Source of the DNA: Lachnospiraceae bacterium UBA7143 | Lineage (GTDB): Bacteria; Bacillota; Clostridia; Lachnospirales; Lachnospiraceae | Assembly: GCA_002491905.1 (NCBI GenBank) | Contig: DKWV01000035.1 | Location: forward strand, 1-64,000 | Length of the DNA: 64,000 nt | Direction: 5' to 3' | Notes under the pieces: generated by a model | The model's database searches: none | Seen by the model: the letters and a program-made list of their open reading frames with translations, nothing else | Told to the model about the DNA's origin: nothing | Shown here: one piece after another, positions 32,861-42,463 of the stretch | Position numbering within the stretch: position 1 is the stretch's first letter | Layout of the letters: each line of letters opens with the position of its first letter | Position numbers and translations under genes: made by a program

Positions 32861-33061
32861 ATGAAAAAAGCATTCATTGCAGCAGCTTGTATGGCAGGAA
32901 TTATTGCAATACGCATGATATTATCAGTCGCTTTGAGCGAGCAGACCGCAGAAGTGTTTACCAGAATATCCGTGACCTTCCTGTTCTTTTATTTTTGCCT
33001 CGTGTCTACAAAGAGCCGGCATACAGCAAAAAACCAGAGCACCGTTTCAAGCGAAATGTAA
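32861..33061 (+). CDS. Small membrane protein (66 aa), unknown
   Basis: 66 residues with two hydrophobic segments (about 4-27 and 36-49) and a polar tail. AAAAGGAG precedes the ATG at good spacing and a strong terminator follows the stop, which support a real gene. No family recognised. The 168-bp gap before it carries an inverted repeat CCTTACA/TGTAAGG. Confidence 0.55.
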   Translation: MKKAFIAAACMAGIIAIRMILSVALSEQTAEVFTRISVTFLFFYFCLVSTKSRHTAKNQSTVSSEM

Positions 33062-33079
33062 GAGACCGTAAACCGACAA

Positions 33080-33106
33080 GGGCGCAGGGAAATCTTCCCT
33101 GCGCCC
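33080..33106. terminator. Strong hairpin between convergent genes
   Basis: Perfect 12-bp stem GGGCGCAGGGAA/TTCCCTGCGCCC with an ATC loop, followed on the plus strand by TGTTATCATTTTTT. It terminates the 66-residue gene and may also serve the convergent chemoreceptor gene. Confidence 0.8.
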
Positions 33107-33139
33107 TGTTATCATTTTTTCGCATTGTAAACGGCGGTA

Positions 33140-35172
33140 TCATGCGTGATATTTAAATCTGGTAACCAGTTCCTTGAGCAAATCAGCCTGCGAGGACAAC
33201 TCCTGCGACGATGCCGCGCTCTCCTCGGAGGTAGCGGAATTGGATTCCACAACCTCTGCAATCTGATTGATGCCCTCCGTAATCTGAGCCGTTGCATCGG
33301 CCTGCTCCTCAGAAGCCGTCGCGATCTCGTCAACCGCGTCACCTACCGTCTTCGCGTTATCCACCACAAGCAGCAGCGACTCTGCCGTGGAATTTGCAAG
33401 TCTTGTCCCGTCCTCCACTGCCTGGATTGCATTCTGGATCAGCTGCTTTGTATTCTTCGCTGCCTCGCTGCTCTGCTCTGAAAGAATACCGACCTGTGTG
33501 GCAACCACCGCAAAGCCTTTTCCTGCTTCTCCTGCCCTCGCCGCCTCAATGGATGCGTTGAGTGCGAGAAGATTGGTTTGGGCTGCAATTTCCTCAATGC
33601 TGCTGATAATCTCGGCAATCTTGTCGGAAGCCTCCCTGATTCTTTCCATAGCTTCCGTACTCTGTTTCATCTGGGCATTGCTCTCACTCACCTGATCGTT
33701 CATACCCATCACGATTTTTTTAGCTTTCGCCGCATTTTCGGCATTGATATGTATTTTTTCTGATATGTCCGTCATCGTCGCCGTCAGCTCTTCGATCGCG
33801 CTCGCCTGATCCGTTGCGCCCTCCGCCAGAAGCTGGGATGCGCCGGCCAGATCAGTTGCACCCTTTCTGACACTTTCCGCATTGCTGTCGATTTCTCTCA
33901 TCGCCGTGCTGAGCGAGTCAACGATCCCACGGAAGGACTCGCTGATCTGGGCAAAGTCACCCTTGTAATCCTCGTCAACATTAATCATAAAGTTACCGTC
34001 AGCCAGCTCCGCGAGATCGCTGCTGATGTCGGAAATCACCTTGTTCAAATCATGGATCGTCTCAGTCATACATCCGAGCAGTATTGCCGTCTCATCATTT
34101 TCCGCCGGCTCCGGCACTCCGAGTGGATGTCTCCCTCCGCCAAAAGTTTCAGCCGGTCTACCGCCTTGCTCAGCGGCTCTGCCACCGCCTTACCCAGCTT
34201 AACACCGTTTCTGACACCGATCACTGTAAAGATGACCACAAAGACAACCGTAAGCAACATCGCAATGAAAAACATTCCCAAAAATTCACTTCTCACAGCC
34301 GCTACACCGATACTCCAGCCATCTGTGCCCGGAACCGGGGAATAGGCAACCACCTTTGTCTTGCCACCATAACTGTATGAACCCGTACCGTTTTCACCGG
34401 CAACCATCTTTTTGCAAATAGCGCTGTATTTCTTCAGCCTGGGATTCGTATCGCCGAGCGCAACGCTGTCCTCCACGCCTACCAGCTCGGAATTGACGTC
34501 CGCAATCGTAATGCCGTTCTTATCCAGCATAAAAGCGGCACCGCCCTTTCCAACCTTTATGGAACGGATAATATCATTCAAAAACTCACCGTCCGGCACA
34601 TAGGTAACGACACCCACCGGCGTCGTCCCGGGAATACCGCCCTCCCACAGCGGCGCTGCCACCACATACGATACCTTTTTCGTGGCTTCACTGTATGCGG
34701 GCGTTGAGACATAGGTATTTCCCTTCATGCCTTCCTTAAAATATTCCCTGCCGGAGAAATCCTGCCCTGTAAATATGTCAACGCCGCTGCTGTCAAGGAG
34801 ATATCCGCCATCGAAATTATGATCCTTGATCCTCTGGTCTAAAATAGCCTTCTTTTCCTCCACTGTCTTTTCAGGGTCGGCAAGCCTCGCGATACTTCCC
34901 GTCTCATAGGCAATCGCAACGAATTCCTTCAGCGAAGCGGAAACATAATTCGCCGCCACATCAGACGTATTATTAATGGTTTTCGTTACCGCACTGACTG
35001 AAGAGATGTAGTTCAAAATCGAAGCGACCACTCCCAGTACAATACAGCAGAACATAATTACCTGACCGAAGCGCTTCGAAATCTTTTCACCGATACCGAC
35101 AAACCGCCCGTCATCCTTCCCCTTTTTCCCTACCGAAACCTTTTCCGCACGACCTTCCTTTCCTTTTCCCAT
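33140..35172 (-). pseudogene. Methyl-accepting chemotaxis protein interrupted by a -1 frameshift
   Basis: The 5' part (ATG 35,172, stop 34,066) encodes a cytoplasmic basic N-terminus, TM1, a dCache-like sensor (GGYLLDSSGVDIFTGQDFSG, AYSEATKKVSYVVAAPLWEG, FMLDKNGITIA), TM2 and the start of HAMP (EPLSKAVDRLKLLAEGDIHS). The 3' part (stop 33,140) continues in another frame with PEPAENDE, HAMP and the complete signalling domain (IEEIAAQTNLLALNASIEAA). The join is near 34,120-34,130, where one base appears missing in the context CACTCGGAGTGCC. Each half is otherwise intact, so this is a recent mutation, a sequencing error or, less likely, recoding. Confidence 0.85.
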
Positions 35173-35339
35173 AAAACATTTCCCCCGTTCACATGATGAA
35201 CTAATAAGATAGACAAACAGACCAAAATCGAGTACGTAAGAGTAATGGAAGACTAGCAAAACGATTTAGCAATAACGCTTCATATTCATCTAAGTTATTA
35301 TAGACCGATGGTTACGATTACATTATATCACACTCCTGC

Positions 35340-35398
35340 ACTTTTTTTATAATTTTTTTATAATTTATTTATAATTTATTTATTTTTAATTTATAGCT
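35340..35398. repeat. AT-only tract with TTATAATTTATT repeats
   Basis: Between the chemoreceptor start and nikC lies a nearly pure A/T tract with three spaced TATAATTT units. Several -10-like boxes exist, so it may hold the chemoreceptor promoter. No clear terminator for the nickel operon is seen here. Confidence 0.45.
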
Positions 35399-35413
35399 GT
35401 TTCTATATGCTTT

Positions 35414-36232
35414 CTACTTGAGGTTACTATGTCTTTTACTGGCGCTCTTTCTCATATAATCACCCAGATTTGTCAGGCACAACAGCGTCCCCGCCAGAAA
35501 AACGCCGGGAATCAGAATCGTCCACCAGGAACGGGTCAGCAGCGCGTCCTGCGAGAGGGAAAGCATACTGCCCCAGGATACAGTCTCCACCGGCAGGCCG
35601 AGCCCCATAAAACTTAAAGTAGCTTCCGCCACAATCGCGTTTCTCACATTCATAACCGCCATAAACAAAACGGAAGGGACAAAATTGGGTACCATATGCC
35701 GGAAAAGTACATGAAAAAAACCGCCGCCGAGACATCTGGCCGCCAACACATAGTCCGTATTTTTCAACTGCAGGACTTCTGTCCGCACCACCTTTGCCAT
35801 ACTCATCCAGCCCGTCAGCCCAATCACGACAGAAAGGCAAAAGGCATCCGTCCCACCCAGAACGGCCTGCAAAAATACCGTAAGCAGAAGTCCGGGCACA
35901 CTGAGAACCAGTTCCGTCAGTCTCATAAGTACACCGTCAGCCCACGCAGGCGCACAACCGCTTGCGCTCCCCACCAAAACCGCCAGTACAGTAGAAATAG
36001 CGGTTGCCAGAACGCCGACCAGCAAAGAAATCCTGCCGCCATGCCAGATCATGGAAAAAATATCCCGCCCCAGGGCATCCGTGCCGAAAAAGAACTCCCT
36101 GCCCGGAGCCGCATTGCAGTGACTCAGATCCATATAAGAAGGATCCTTCATCACAAATAACCCGCAAGCAGCGCATCCAGCAACTACAAAAGATAGTGCA
36201 ATCAGGGAAACAATGGGAAATTTCTTTTTCAC
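35414..36232 (-). CDS. nikC: Nickel/peptide ABC transporter permease, NikC type
   Basis: 272 residues, about six TM helices. Starts with an N-terminal TM (IVSLIALSFVVAGCAACGLF), then GREFFFGTDALGRDIFSMIW, the DppC/NikC signature, and the EAA-type loop around AEATLSFMGLGLPVETVSWG. The ATG overlaps the stop of nikB by 4 bp. It forms the membrane channel with NikB. Nickel as substrate is inferred from the lar genes in the same operon; peptide transporters share the fold. Confidence 0.82.
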   Translation of the reverse strand: MKKKFPIVSLIALSFVVAGCAACGLFVMKDPSYMDLSHCNAAPGREFFFGTDALGRDIFSMIWHGGRISLLVGVLATAISTVLAVLVGSASGCAPAWADGVLMRLTELVLSVPGLLLTVFLQAVLGGTDAFCLSVVIGLTGWMSMAKVVRTEVLQLKNTDYVLAARCLGGGFFHVLFRHMVPNFVPSVLFMAVMNVRNAIVAEATLSFMGLGLPVETVSWGSMLSLSQDALLTRSWWTILIPGVFLAGTLLCLTNLGDYMRKSASKRHSNLK

Positions 36233-37215
36233 AGCCGTCTCACCTCCCCGCCATCCACTCCGCCGCGCGCGCGCATCCGCGGATCAATCCGCTCGCTGAC
36301 GATCCTGGCCGCCATATTGCATAAAATGACAAGTGTGCCCGTAAACAGGCTCACCACCATCAGCAGATTATAATCCTGATATCTGGCGCTCTCGTAGGCC
36401 AGCGTCCCGATTCCCGGATAGGAAAACACGGTTTCCACCACATATGTACCGCCGAGAATATGGGGCAGGGCAAGGGCCATCATGCTCAGGTAAGATGGCA
36501 GGACGCCCCGCATACAATGTCTGTATAATACCTGTCTCCCACTCATTCCCTTCATTCTCGCCAAAAGCACATAGTCCGCCCGCACTTCCTCCAACAGCCT
36601 GTTCCGAACCTGAAAGGCATAGTACCAGAGATGTCCCAGCACCACCACGGCAAGGGGCAGGATCAGATGCGCCGCCCTATCCGCCAAACTTCCTTCTTTT
36701 CCCACGGAATACGCCCCGGAACTCGGCAGCCAGCCCAGCCATACCGCAAATACCAGAAGTAAAAGCAGGGACAGCCAAAACTCGGGAATGCAGCTTGTAA
36801 CGGTACCGATTCTGCAGATAAGCCGGTCCACGGCCTTATCCTCTCTCCACGCGCAGAAAATACCCAGAAGAGGCGCCAGCGCAAAGACGAGAAAGAATCC
36901 CAGTCCTCCCAGAAGGAGCGTATTCCCGATTCTTGCGGCAATCACCTCCTTCACATCCGTCTTATACTGGTAGGAAATGCCGAAGTCGCCGTGAACCGCC
37001 CCACGGAACCAGCGCACATACTGCCCGGGAAGCGGCTCATCCAGCCCGAGGCGTGCTCTTGCCTGCTCCTGCTCCACCACACTCATTTTCTCCACACGCT
37101 CCCCATAATAGGCATAAAGAGGATCTCCCGGCGCAAGTCTGGACATGCCAAACACCAGAACGGACAGGACCAAAACACTCAGCGTAAATTTCAGCGTTTC
37201 TTTAAGTAATTTCAC
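36229..37215 (-). CDS. nikB: Nickel/peptide ABC transporter permease, NikB type
   Basis: About 328 residues from GTG 37,215 (GAAGGG 7 nt upstream); the ATG at 37,254 would overlap nikD by 53 bp. TM1 LSVLVLSVLVFGMSRLAPGD, then the DppB-type sequence QARARLGLDEPLPGQYVRW and HGDFGISYQYKTDV, and the EAA loop near HILGGTYVVETVFSYPGIG. It pairs with NikC as the permease of a NikABCD-type importer. Confidence 0.82.
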   Translation of the reverse strand: MKLLKETLKFTLSVLVLSVLVFGMSRLAPGDPLYAYYGERVEKMSVVEQEQARARLGLDEPLPGQYVRWFRGAVHGDFGISYQYKTDVKEVIAARIGNTLLLGGLGFFLVFALAPLLGIFCAWREDKAVDRLICRIGTVTSCIPEFWLSLLLLLVFAVWLGWLPSSGAYSVGKEGSLADRAAHLILPLAVVVLGHLWYYAFQVRNRLLEEVRADYVLLARMKGMSGRQVLYRHCMRGVLPSYLSMMALALPHILGGTYVVETVFSYPGIGTLAYESARYQDYNLLMVVSLFTGTLVILCNMAARIVSERIDPRMRARGGVDGGEVRRL

Positions 37216-37960
37216 AGGATATCCCTTCTTCAAACATTTCCTCCACATCCCCAATCCGATAAAGCTCTCCTCCCCGCATCAGCGCAACCCGGTTCGCCGT
37301 CTGTGCCGCCACACCCGGATTGTGGGTGATAAGGACAATGGACATGCCCATTCTTTTCCGCAGTTCCAGAAACAGTTCCAAAATCTGTGCCTGTACGGTC
37401 ACATCCAGAGCCGTTGTCGCCTCATCCGCAAACAAAACCTCCGGCTCTGCGGCCAGCGCTATGGCTATCACACATCTTTGCGCCATGCCCCCCGAAAGCT
37501 GGAACGGATACTGTCCCACCCGCTCCTTCGGGTGATCCAGCCCAACCAGCTCCATCAGCTCCTCCGTTTTCTGCCTCCGCTCTCCCCGGGAAAGCTGCGG
37601 ATGCCGCAGACGCACCGCCTCAACGATCTGTTCTCCCACGGACATACAGGGATTTAAAGCCGTCATAGGATTCTGGAACACCGCGGAAAAAAAGCTGCCG
37701 CGAAGTTTCTGCATCTGTTTGTCCGAATAGCCGGTAATCTCCTCGCCCTTCACGTATATATGTCCCGTTCTGACCACCGCTATATCCGGCAGAAGCTTCA
37801 GTATACTTTTACACAGCACGCTCTTCCCACAGCCGGCCTCTCCCATAACAGCCAGCACTTCCCCTTTCCGCAGGGAAAAACTGACATTTTTTAAGGCCTC
37901 CTTCTCTCCCTCAGGCCTGCAAAAACTGACCGACAAATCTTTGACCTGCAGCAAATCCAT
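37202..37960 (-). CDS. nikD: Nickel/peptide ABC transporter ATP-binding protein, NikD type
   Basis: 252 residues, close to NikD length and shorter than OppD/DppD, which carry an extra C-terminal Fe-S region. Walker A GEAGCGKS, signature LSGGMAQRC, Walker B VLFADEATTALD and the H-loop LITHNPGV are intact. GAGG lies before the ATG. It is the only ATPase of the operon; NikE/OppF is absent, so the transporter either uses a NikD homodimer or borrows an ATPase encoded elsewhere. Confidence 0.82.
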   Translation of the reverse strand: MDLLQVKDLSVSFCRPEGEKEALKNVSFSLRKGEVLAVMGEAGCGKSVLCKSILKLLPDIAVVRTGHIYVKGEEITGYSDKQMQKLRGSFFSAVFQNPMTALNPCMSVGEQIVEAVRLRHPQLSRGERRQKTEELMELVGLDHPKERVGQYPFQLSGGMAQRCVIAIALAAEPEVLFADEATTALDVTVQAQILELFLELRKRMGMSIVLITHNPGVAAQTANRVALMRGGELYRIGDVEEMFEEGISCEIT

Positions 37961-38030
37961 TTCTTACCTCACACCATCATACGGAGAAAGTCGCTTTTCA
38001 GATATTCTCTCAAGTAAAACATAGAACTTC

Positions 38031-39632
38031 TTACTTTGTCCACTCCGCGATATTCCAGAAAATTCCCACGCCGTGATGACCCATCACCGTGTCAGGAGAA
38101 ATCCCGTGAATACCGGCATCCGCCACATAGTTTGCATCAATATAACAGATAAAGGCATAGGCCGGGTCTCTGGAAAGTTCCTCCTGAAATCGGGCATAGG
38201 CCTCCGCGCGTACCTTCGGGTCATCCGAGCGGCGCGCCTGTGTCAGGTACCGGTCAACCGCCGCATTGGAATAGCCGCTGTAATTTGCGCCTTTCCCCGT
38301 GCCGAACACCTTATAAGTGTGGTCGTCCGCATCAAAGGGGCTGCCCCAGCCAATCAGGTACGTCATTTGACTGTCCCAGTCAATTCTTGTTGGAATCTCC
38401 ACCGTGCAGTCAATCCCAACCTCACGAATCTGCTGCGCCGCCGCCTGCGCCATGTCCGCCCGCACCTGGTCGCCCGCTCCCACACTGATTACAAAGGAAA
38501 GTGGTTCTCCGTCTCTCGTATAGATCCCGTCCTCCCCTTTGACACATCCCGCAGACTCCAAAATTTCCGTTGCTTTCTGGGGATTATAGTCATAGTGCTC
38601 CACATTCTCGTTGTTATAAATGTTGCGCTGCAGCGGACCGTAAGCCGGGATGCCCTGTCCCAGAAGAACCGCGTCTATGATGGCCTGTCTGTCAATCGCA
38701 TAGCAGATGGCCGGAATGATATCCCGGTTCTCCTGCCAATAGGGATTGTTAAAATTGAAGAGGATGCCTCGATAATCGGAGGTCTGCATATCATAGCAGA
38801 CATACTCTTCCCTGCCCGCAAAGGTCTGCGCAGCCTTCGGCGGAAGAAGGGCCAGATCCAGCTCCCCCGCCTCCATCTGGAGTGCCTTCGCACTGTCATC
38901 ACTGACAATTTTAAAAATCACCCTGTCGATGTGAGGAGCTCCCCGGAAATAAGCCTCATTTTTCGTAAGGACAATGGCCTGCCCCATATCCCAGCTTTCC
39001 AGCTTATACGGACCGGTTCCCACAGGCTCGCGGAAAAAATCCGAGGTCTGCATATCCTCGCCCCTAAGCAGATGCTCCGGAAGTATCGCCATCGTCATAT
39101 AATCGAGAAAGGCCACGTTAGGCGCTGCCAGCCGGAACGAAACCGTGTGGTCATCGACCACCGTGATTTCCTCCACGTCCTCATAGTTGGGCGCGTTCTC
39201 GGAACCGTTTTCCGGATCCATAATCTCCTCGATCGTAAATTTCACGTCCTTTGCCGTAAAAGGCTCGCCATCATGCCATGTGACACCCTTCTCCAGATGA
39301 AAGGTGTATGTACAGGTCGCCTCTTCAAATTCCCAGCTCTTCGCCAGGCCGGGCACTACCTCGTTTTCCCCGTTGTGGGCAGTCAGTCCGTTAAAGAGCA
39401 GGAGATTGATCTCACCGTGCTCGTCCATCGCCGGATTGATACGGGTGTAATCCCCGCTGCCGTATACCAGAGTGACTGGCTCCGCCTGCGCATCCTTCGC
39501 CGTTTCGTCCCCCTGTACTCCTTTTGTCTGGCTGCCTGCCGTCTGCACTCCGTCCGCCGTACCCGCCGCCCCACAGGCGGTAAGCAGGCACATACCCGCA
39601 AGCATCACCGCAGGCAGGCCCCTTCTCCTCAT
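38031..39632 (-). CDS. nikA: Nickel/peptide-binding lipoprotein, NikA/DppA type (SBP_bac_5)
   Basis: 533 residues. Signal peptide with lipobox LLTACGAAG near residue 20, then a family 5 solute-binding protein (TFHLEKGVTWHDGEPFTAKD, RGILFNFNNPYWQENRDIIP, a typical MTYLIGWGSPFDADDHTYK region). It would sit outside the membrane and deliver ligand to NikBC. The ATG overlaps the larC stop by 4 bp, which ties it to nickel cofactor synthesis. A chelated nickel ligand is inferred from that linkage; a peptide ligand is the alternative. Confidence 0.82.
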   Translation of the reverse strand: MRRRGLPAVMLAGMCLLTACGAAGTADGVQTAGSQTKGVQGDETAKDAQAEPVTLVYGSGDYTRINPAMDEHGEINLLLFNGLTAHNGENEVVPGLAKSWEFEEATCTYTFHLEKGVTWHDGEPFTAKDVKFTIEEIMDPENGSENAPNYEDVEEITVVDDHTVSFRLAAPNVAFLDYMTMAILPEHLLRGEDMQTSDFFREPVGTGPYKLESWDMGQAIVLTKNEAYFRGAPHIDRVIFKIVSDDSAKALQMEAGELDLALLPPKAAQTFAGREEYVCYDMQTSDYRGILFNFNNPYWQENRDIIPAICYAIDRQAIIDAVLLGQGIPAYGPLQRNIYNNENVEHYDYNPQKATEILESAGCVKGEDGIYTRDGEPLSFVISVGAGDQVRADMAQAAAQQIREVGIDCTVEIPTRIDWDSQMTYLIGWGSPFDADDHTYKVFGTGKGANYSGYSNAAVDRYLTQARRSDDPKVRAEAYARFQEELSRDPAYAFICYIDANYVADAGIHGISPDTVMGHHGVGIFWNIAEWTK

Positions 39633-40876
39633 GTGAGCGCCTCCAGAATCTCCTGAATGGACATACCCCTCTCGCGCGCGAGCCGAGCCAGATCCTCATA
39701 CTCATATTTTTCCCGCCTCACACCGTAGCCCTCCGAAACTTTTTTTCGGATTTCCCCGTAAGGCGTCTGCACCTTCTGGATCGAGCGGGCAAGCGTATAT
39801 CTCCTGGAAATATTTTCACGTATGCCGATGGTTGTCGTATGCCGGAATATCAGCTCCACCATTTTATCCTTCGCAGACTCCGTGCACATCACATGCAGCA
39901 CAGTGCCGGGACGGGATTTCTTCATTCCCGCCGCCACAGTGTAGACCTCAAGCGCTCCCGCTTCCAGAAGCATCTCCCCGGCAAATCCGATGGCCTCCGC
40001 CGTCATATCGTCCACATTGCAGCAAAGCTCCGCCACCATGTCGCCCATTCCTTCGGTCTCTCCGAGCAGCGCACGCACACAGTTTGCCGCCGGGAAATCT
40101 TTTTTCCCCATACCGTAACCGATAGAAATCGTGCGCATAACGGGCATCGCCCCGAAGCGGCTTGCAAAATACTTTAAAAGCGCCGCTCCGGTCGGCGTGC
40201 AAAGCTCTCCGCGGATCTCCCCGCCGTAAACCGGCACATCCTTTAAAATATAGGCTGTGGCAGGTGCAGGCACAGGCAGAATCCCGTGGGCGCATTTCAC
40301 CTGCCCGCTGCCCACATGGACAGGGGACACGATCACCTGATCTGGCGCAATCTGGTCCATCAGCACACAGACCGCCGTGATATCCGCCACCGCGTCCATT
40401 GTTCCCACCTCGTGAAAATGAATCTCCGTGACAGGCACGCCGTGTACATGACTCTCCGCCTCCGCTATCATCCCAAATACCGCGAGAACATCCTTCCGAA
40501 TGCGCTCCGAAACCGGCAGTTCATTCACAATGTGTTCTATCTCATGCATGCCGCTGTGGTGGTGATGCGCGTGGCTGTGAGTTTCCCCGGTTTCATGTGT
40601 ATGCCCGTGGTTATGCGCATGTGCCGTTTCATGCGTGTGCTCATGGTCATGCCCGTGCATCTCCTCCGACTCTTCCCCGCCGTGTATCCGCACGGAGACA
40701 TGTGTGCCGCCGATACCGCACTTCTGCGCCTTCTCACACACAAACACCACGCCAGGAATCCCCAGTGCATTCAACTTTTCCAACATTTTTTCCTGATCCG
40801 GCAAAAGCTCCAACAGCGCCGCCGTCAACATATCCCCCGCCGCACCCATACCGCAGTCTAAGTATAACGTCTTCAT
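39629..40876 (-). CDS. larC: LarC nickel insertion protein for the nickel-pincer cofactor
   Basis: 415 residues in one continuous frame. The N-terminus MKTLYLDCGMGAAGDMLTAA and HFHEVGTMDAVADI, then ELCTPTGAALLKYFA and VDDMTAEAIGFAGEMLLEAG, are LarC hallmarks. A histidine-rich stretch at about 74-115 (17 or more His) likely stores or passes nickel. LarC inserts Ni into the dithiolated pyridinium mononucleotide. In some lactobacilli larC is split and needs a programmed frameshift; here it is fused. It overlaps larB and nikA by 4 bp each. Confidence 0.93.
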   Translation of the reverse strand: MKTLYLDCGMGAAGDMLTAALLELLPDQEKMLEKLNALGIPGVVFVCEKAQKCGIGGTHVSVRIHGGEESEEMHGHDHEHTHETAHAHNHGHTHETGETHSHAHHHHSGMHEIEHIVNELPVSERIRKDVLAVFGMIAEAESHVHGVPVTEIHFHEVGTMDAVADITAVCVLMDQIAPDQVIVSPVHVGSGQVKCAHGILPVPAPATAYILKDVPVYGGEIRGELCTPTGAALLKYFASRFGAMPVMRTISIGYGMGKKDFPAANCVRALLGETEGMGDMVAELCCNVDDMTAEAIGFAGEMLLEAGALEVYTVAAGMKKSRPGTVLHVMCTESAKDKMVELIFRHTTTIGIRENISRRYTLARSIQKVQTPYGEIRKKVSEGYGVRREKYEYEDLARLARERGMSIQEILEALT

Positions 40877-41628
40877 AAGTTCACCCTCCCGTTGTGATTG
40901 ATCATGCTTGCCAGATACCCAGCCCCGAACCCGTTGTCAATATTCACCACCGACACGCCGCTGGCGCAGGAATTTAACATGGACAAAAGGGCAGAAACCC
41001 CGTGCATGGATGCGCCGTATCCCACGCTGGTAGGCACCGCGATCACAGGGCAGTCCGCCAGTCCCCCGATCACGCTGGCAAGCGCTCCCTCCATACCGGC
41101 GATGGCGATAATCACTGACGCATCCATGATTTCGTCCATATGTGCCAAAAGCCGGTGAAGCCCCGCCACGCCCACATCGTAGAGCCGCACCACCTCATTG
41201 CCGTGAACCTCCGCGGTGAGCGCTGCCTCCTCCGCCACGGGAATATCCGAAGTTCCTCCTGTGGCGACCACTATTTTTCCGATCCCGTCCGGTTTCGGAA
41301 GCTCACCGACAATGCCGATCCGCGCCTGCTCATGGTAAGTCAGCTCATGCAGCTTCGCCACCTTCTTCGCCTTCTTCGGGGAAAGTCGGGTAACCAAAAT
41401 CGTTTTCTGTCCGTTTTTCTCCATACTGTCGATAATGCCCGCGATCTGCGCCGCCTCTTTCCCTGAGCCGAAAATGACCTCCGGCGCGCCCTGCCTGACG
41501 CCTCTGTGCAGATCCACCTTCGCATAACCGATATCCTCAAAGGGTTTCTTTTTGATGGCGAGCAGCGCCTCCTCCACGGAAACTTCCCCGTCTCTCACCT
41601 GTTCCAGTATTTTACGGTAATCACTCAC
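40873..41628 (-). CDS. larB: LarB, pyridinium-3,5-biscarboxylate mononucleotide synthase
   Basis: 251 residues. The C-terminal two thirds resemble PurE carboxylases: VATGGTSDIPVAEEAALTAE, YDVGVAGLHRLLAHMDE, and VPTSVGYGASMHGVSALLSM. LarB carboxylates and hydrolyses nicotinic acid adenine dinucleotide, the first step of nickel-pincer nucleotide synthesis. It overlaps larE and larC by 4 bp (ATGA), so the three are translated together. Confidence 0.93.
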   Translation of the reverse strand: MSDYRKILEQVRDGEVSVEEALLAIKKKPFEDIGYAKVDLHRGVRQGAPEVIFGSGKEAAQIAGIIDSMEKNGQKTILVTRLSPKKAKKVAKLHELTYHEQARIGIVGELPKPDGIGKIVVATGGTSDIPVAEEAALTAEVHGNEVVRLYDVGVAGLHRLLAHMDEIMDASVIIAIAGMEGALASVIGGLADCPVIAVPTSVGYGASMHGVSALLSMLNSCASGVSVVNIDNGFGAGYLASMINHNGRVNL

Positions 41629-42371
41629 GTTCTCACCTCCATATCCAATAAAACCATCTTATAGTATCGTTTCAATTCCCTCACGATCTCCTCCCGCCTC
41701 TCCAGAACCTTCTCCATCTGCGATGCTGGAAACTGCAGTCTGGCCGCCTGACCGAAACGCCTCACCCGAAAATCCGTAAAGCCCAGCGAAAAGAGAAAGT
41801 CCTCCGCCGCCTCCGTACTTTCCAGCTTCTCCGCTGTGATTTCTTCCCCTGTGGGTATCCGCGTGGCCAGACAGGCGTAGGCCGGTTTCTCCCACGTAAA
41901 GAGTCCCGCCTCTTTGGACAGCCTGCGGATTTCCGATTTCGTAAGGCCGCATTCCCGAAGCGGAGAGCGCACGGACAGCTCCCTTAACGCCCGCATTCCC
42001 GGGCGGTCTCCTTCCTCATCGGAGGCGTTCGTGCCGTCCAGCAGCAGAGCAAAGCCGTCCGCCTCGGCCGCCTCGGCAATCGTTGTAAAAATCAACTTTT
42101 TACAATGATAGCAGCGGTCGGCCGGATTTTCCCGGACTGCCTTATCTGCAAGCACATCTACTGTAAGTATCTTTAACTCGACATCCAGTTTTGCGCAGAG
42201 GCGTTTCGCATCCTCCAGCTCAAACTGCGGCTGAAAAGCACTCTTCACATAGTATGCCCACACATCCGCCCCCGCCGCCTCCGCGGCGTACAACAGATAT
42301 GCCGAGTCTGTACCACCGGAAAAGGCAACAGCGGCTTTGGGGTTCTCCTTAAAAAATGCTGGTAAATCCAT
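41625..42371 (-). CDS. larE: LarE, ATP-dependent sacrificial sulfur transferase
   Basis: 248 residues from ATG 42,371 (AAGGAG 5 nt upstream). The PP-loop FSGGTDS (17-23) adenylates the substrate. Conserved cysteines include RCYHCKK (C87, C90) and C167 in KPAYACLATRIP, the place of the sacrificial cysteine of L. plantarum LarE. LarE replaces the two carboxylates by thiocarboxylates. First gene of the seven-gene lar-nik operon; a terminator-like hairpin lies 45 nt upstream of its start. Confidence 0.92.
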   Translation of the reverse strand: MDLPAFFKENPKAAVAFSGGTDSAYLLYAAEAAGADVWAYYVKSAFQPQFELEDAKRLCAKLDVELKILTVDVLADKAVRENPADRCYHCKKLIFTTIAEAAEADGFALLLDGTNASDEEGDRPGMRALRELSVRSPLRECGLTKSEIRRLSKEAGLFTWEKPAYACLATRIPTGEEITAEKLESTEAAEDFLFSLGFTDFRVRRFGQAARLQFPASQMEKVLERREEIVRELKRYYKMVLLDMEVRT

Positions 42372-42415
42372 GTTTTCTCCTTCCGTGTCAGCTTTCCGAC
42401 TCTGCTTATGCGCGC

Positions 42416-42463
42416 AAAAAAGGAAGACACATGATTCCTCTTTGAGGAATCGTATACCTTCCT
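42416..42463 (-). terminator. Terminator or attenuator in the larE leader
   Basis: On the minus strand AGGAAG (42,463-42,458) and CTTCCT (42,426-42,421) enclose the perfect stem GATTCCTC-AAA-GAGGAATC (42,451-42,433), followed by TTTTTT. It ends 45 nt before larE and begins 104 nt after the radical SAM gene stop. It may end the radical SAM transcript, or attenuate the nickel operon, as no promoter is evident between it and larE. Two palindromic GTATAC boxes (42,452-42,457; 42,466-42,471) flank the upstream arm. Confidence 0.7.

Noticed and set aside
38073..39656. 527-codon plus-strand open frame
   Set aside because: It is entirely antisense to nikA, has no family motifs, and results from the high GC content of the third codon positions; the nikA frame has a lipobox and family motifs.
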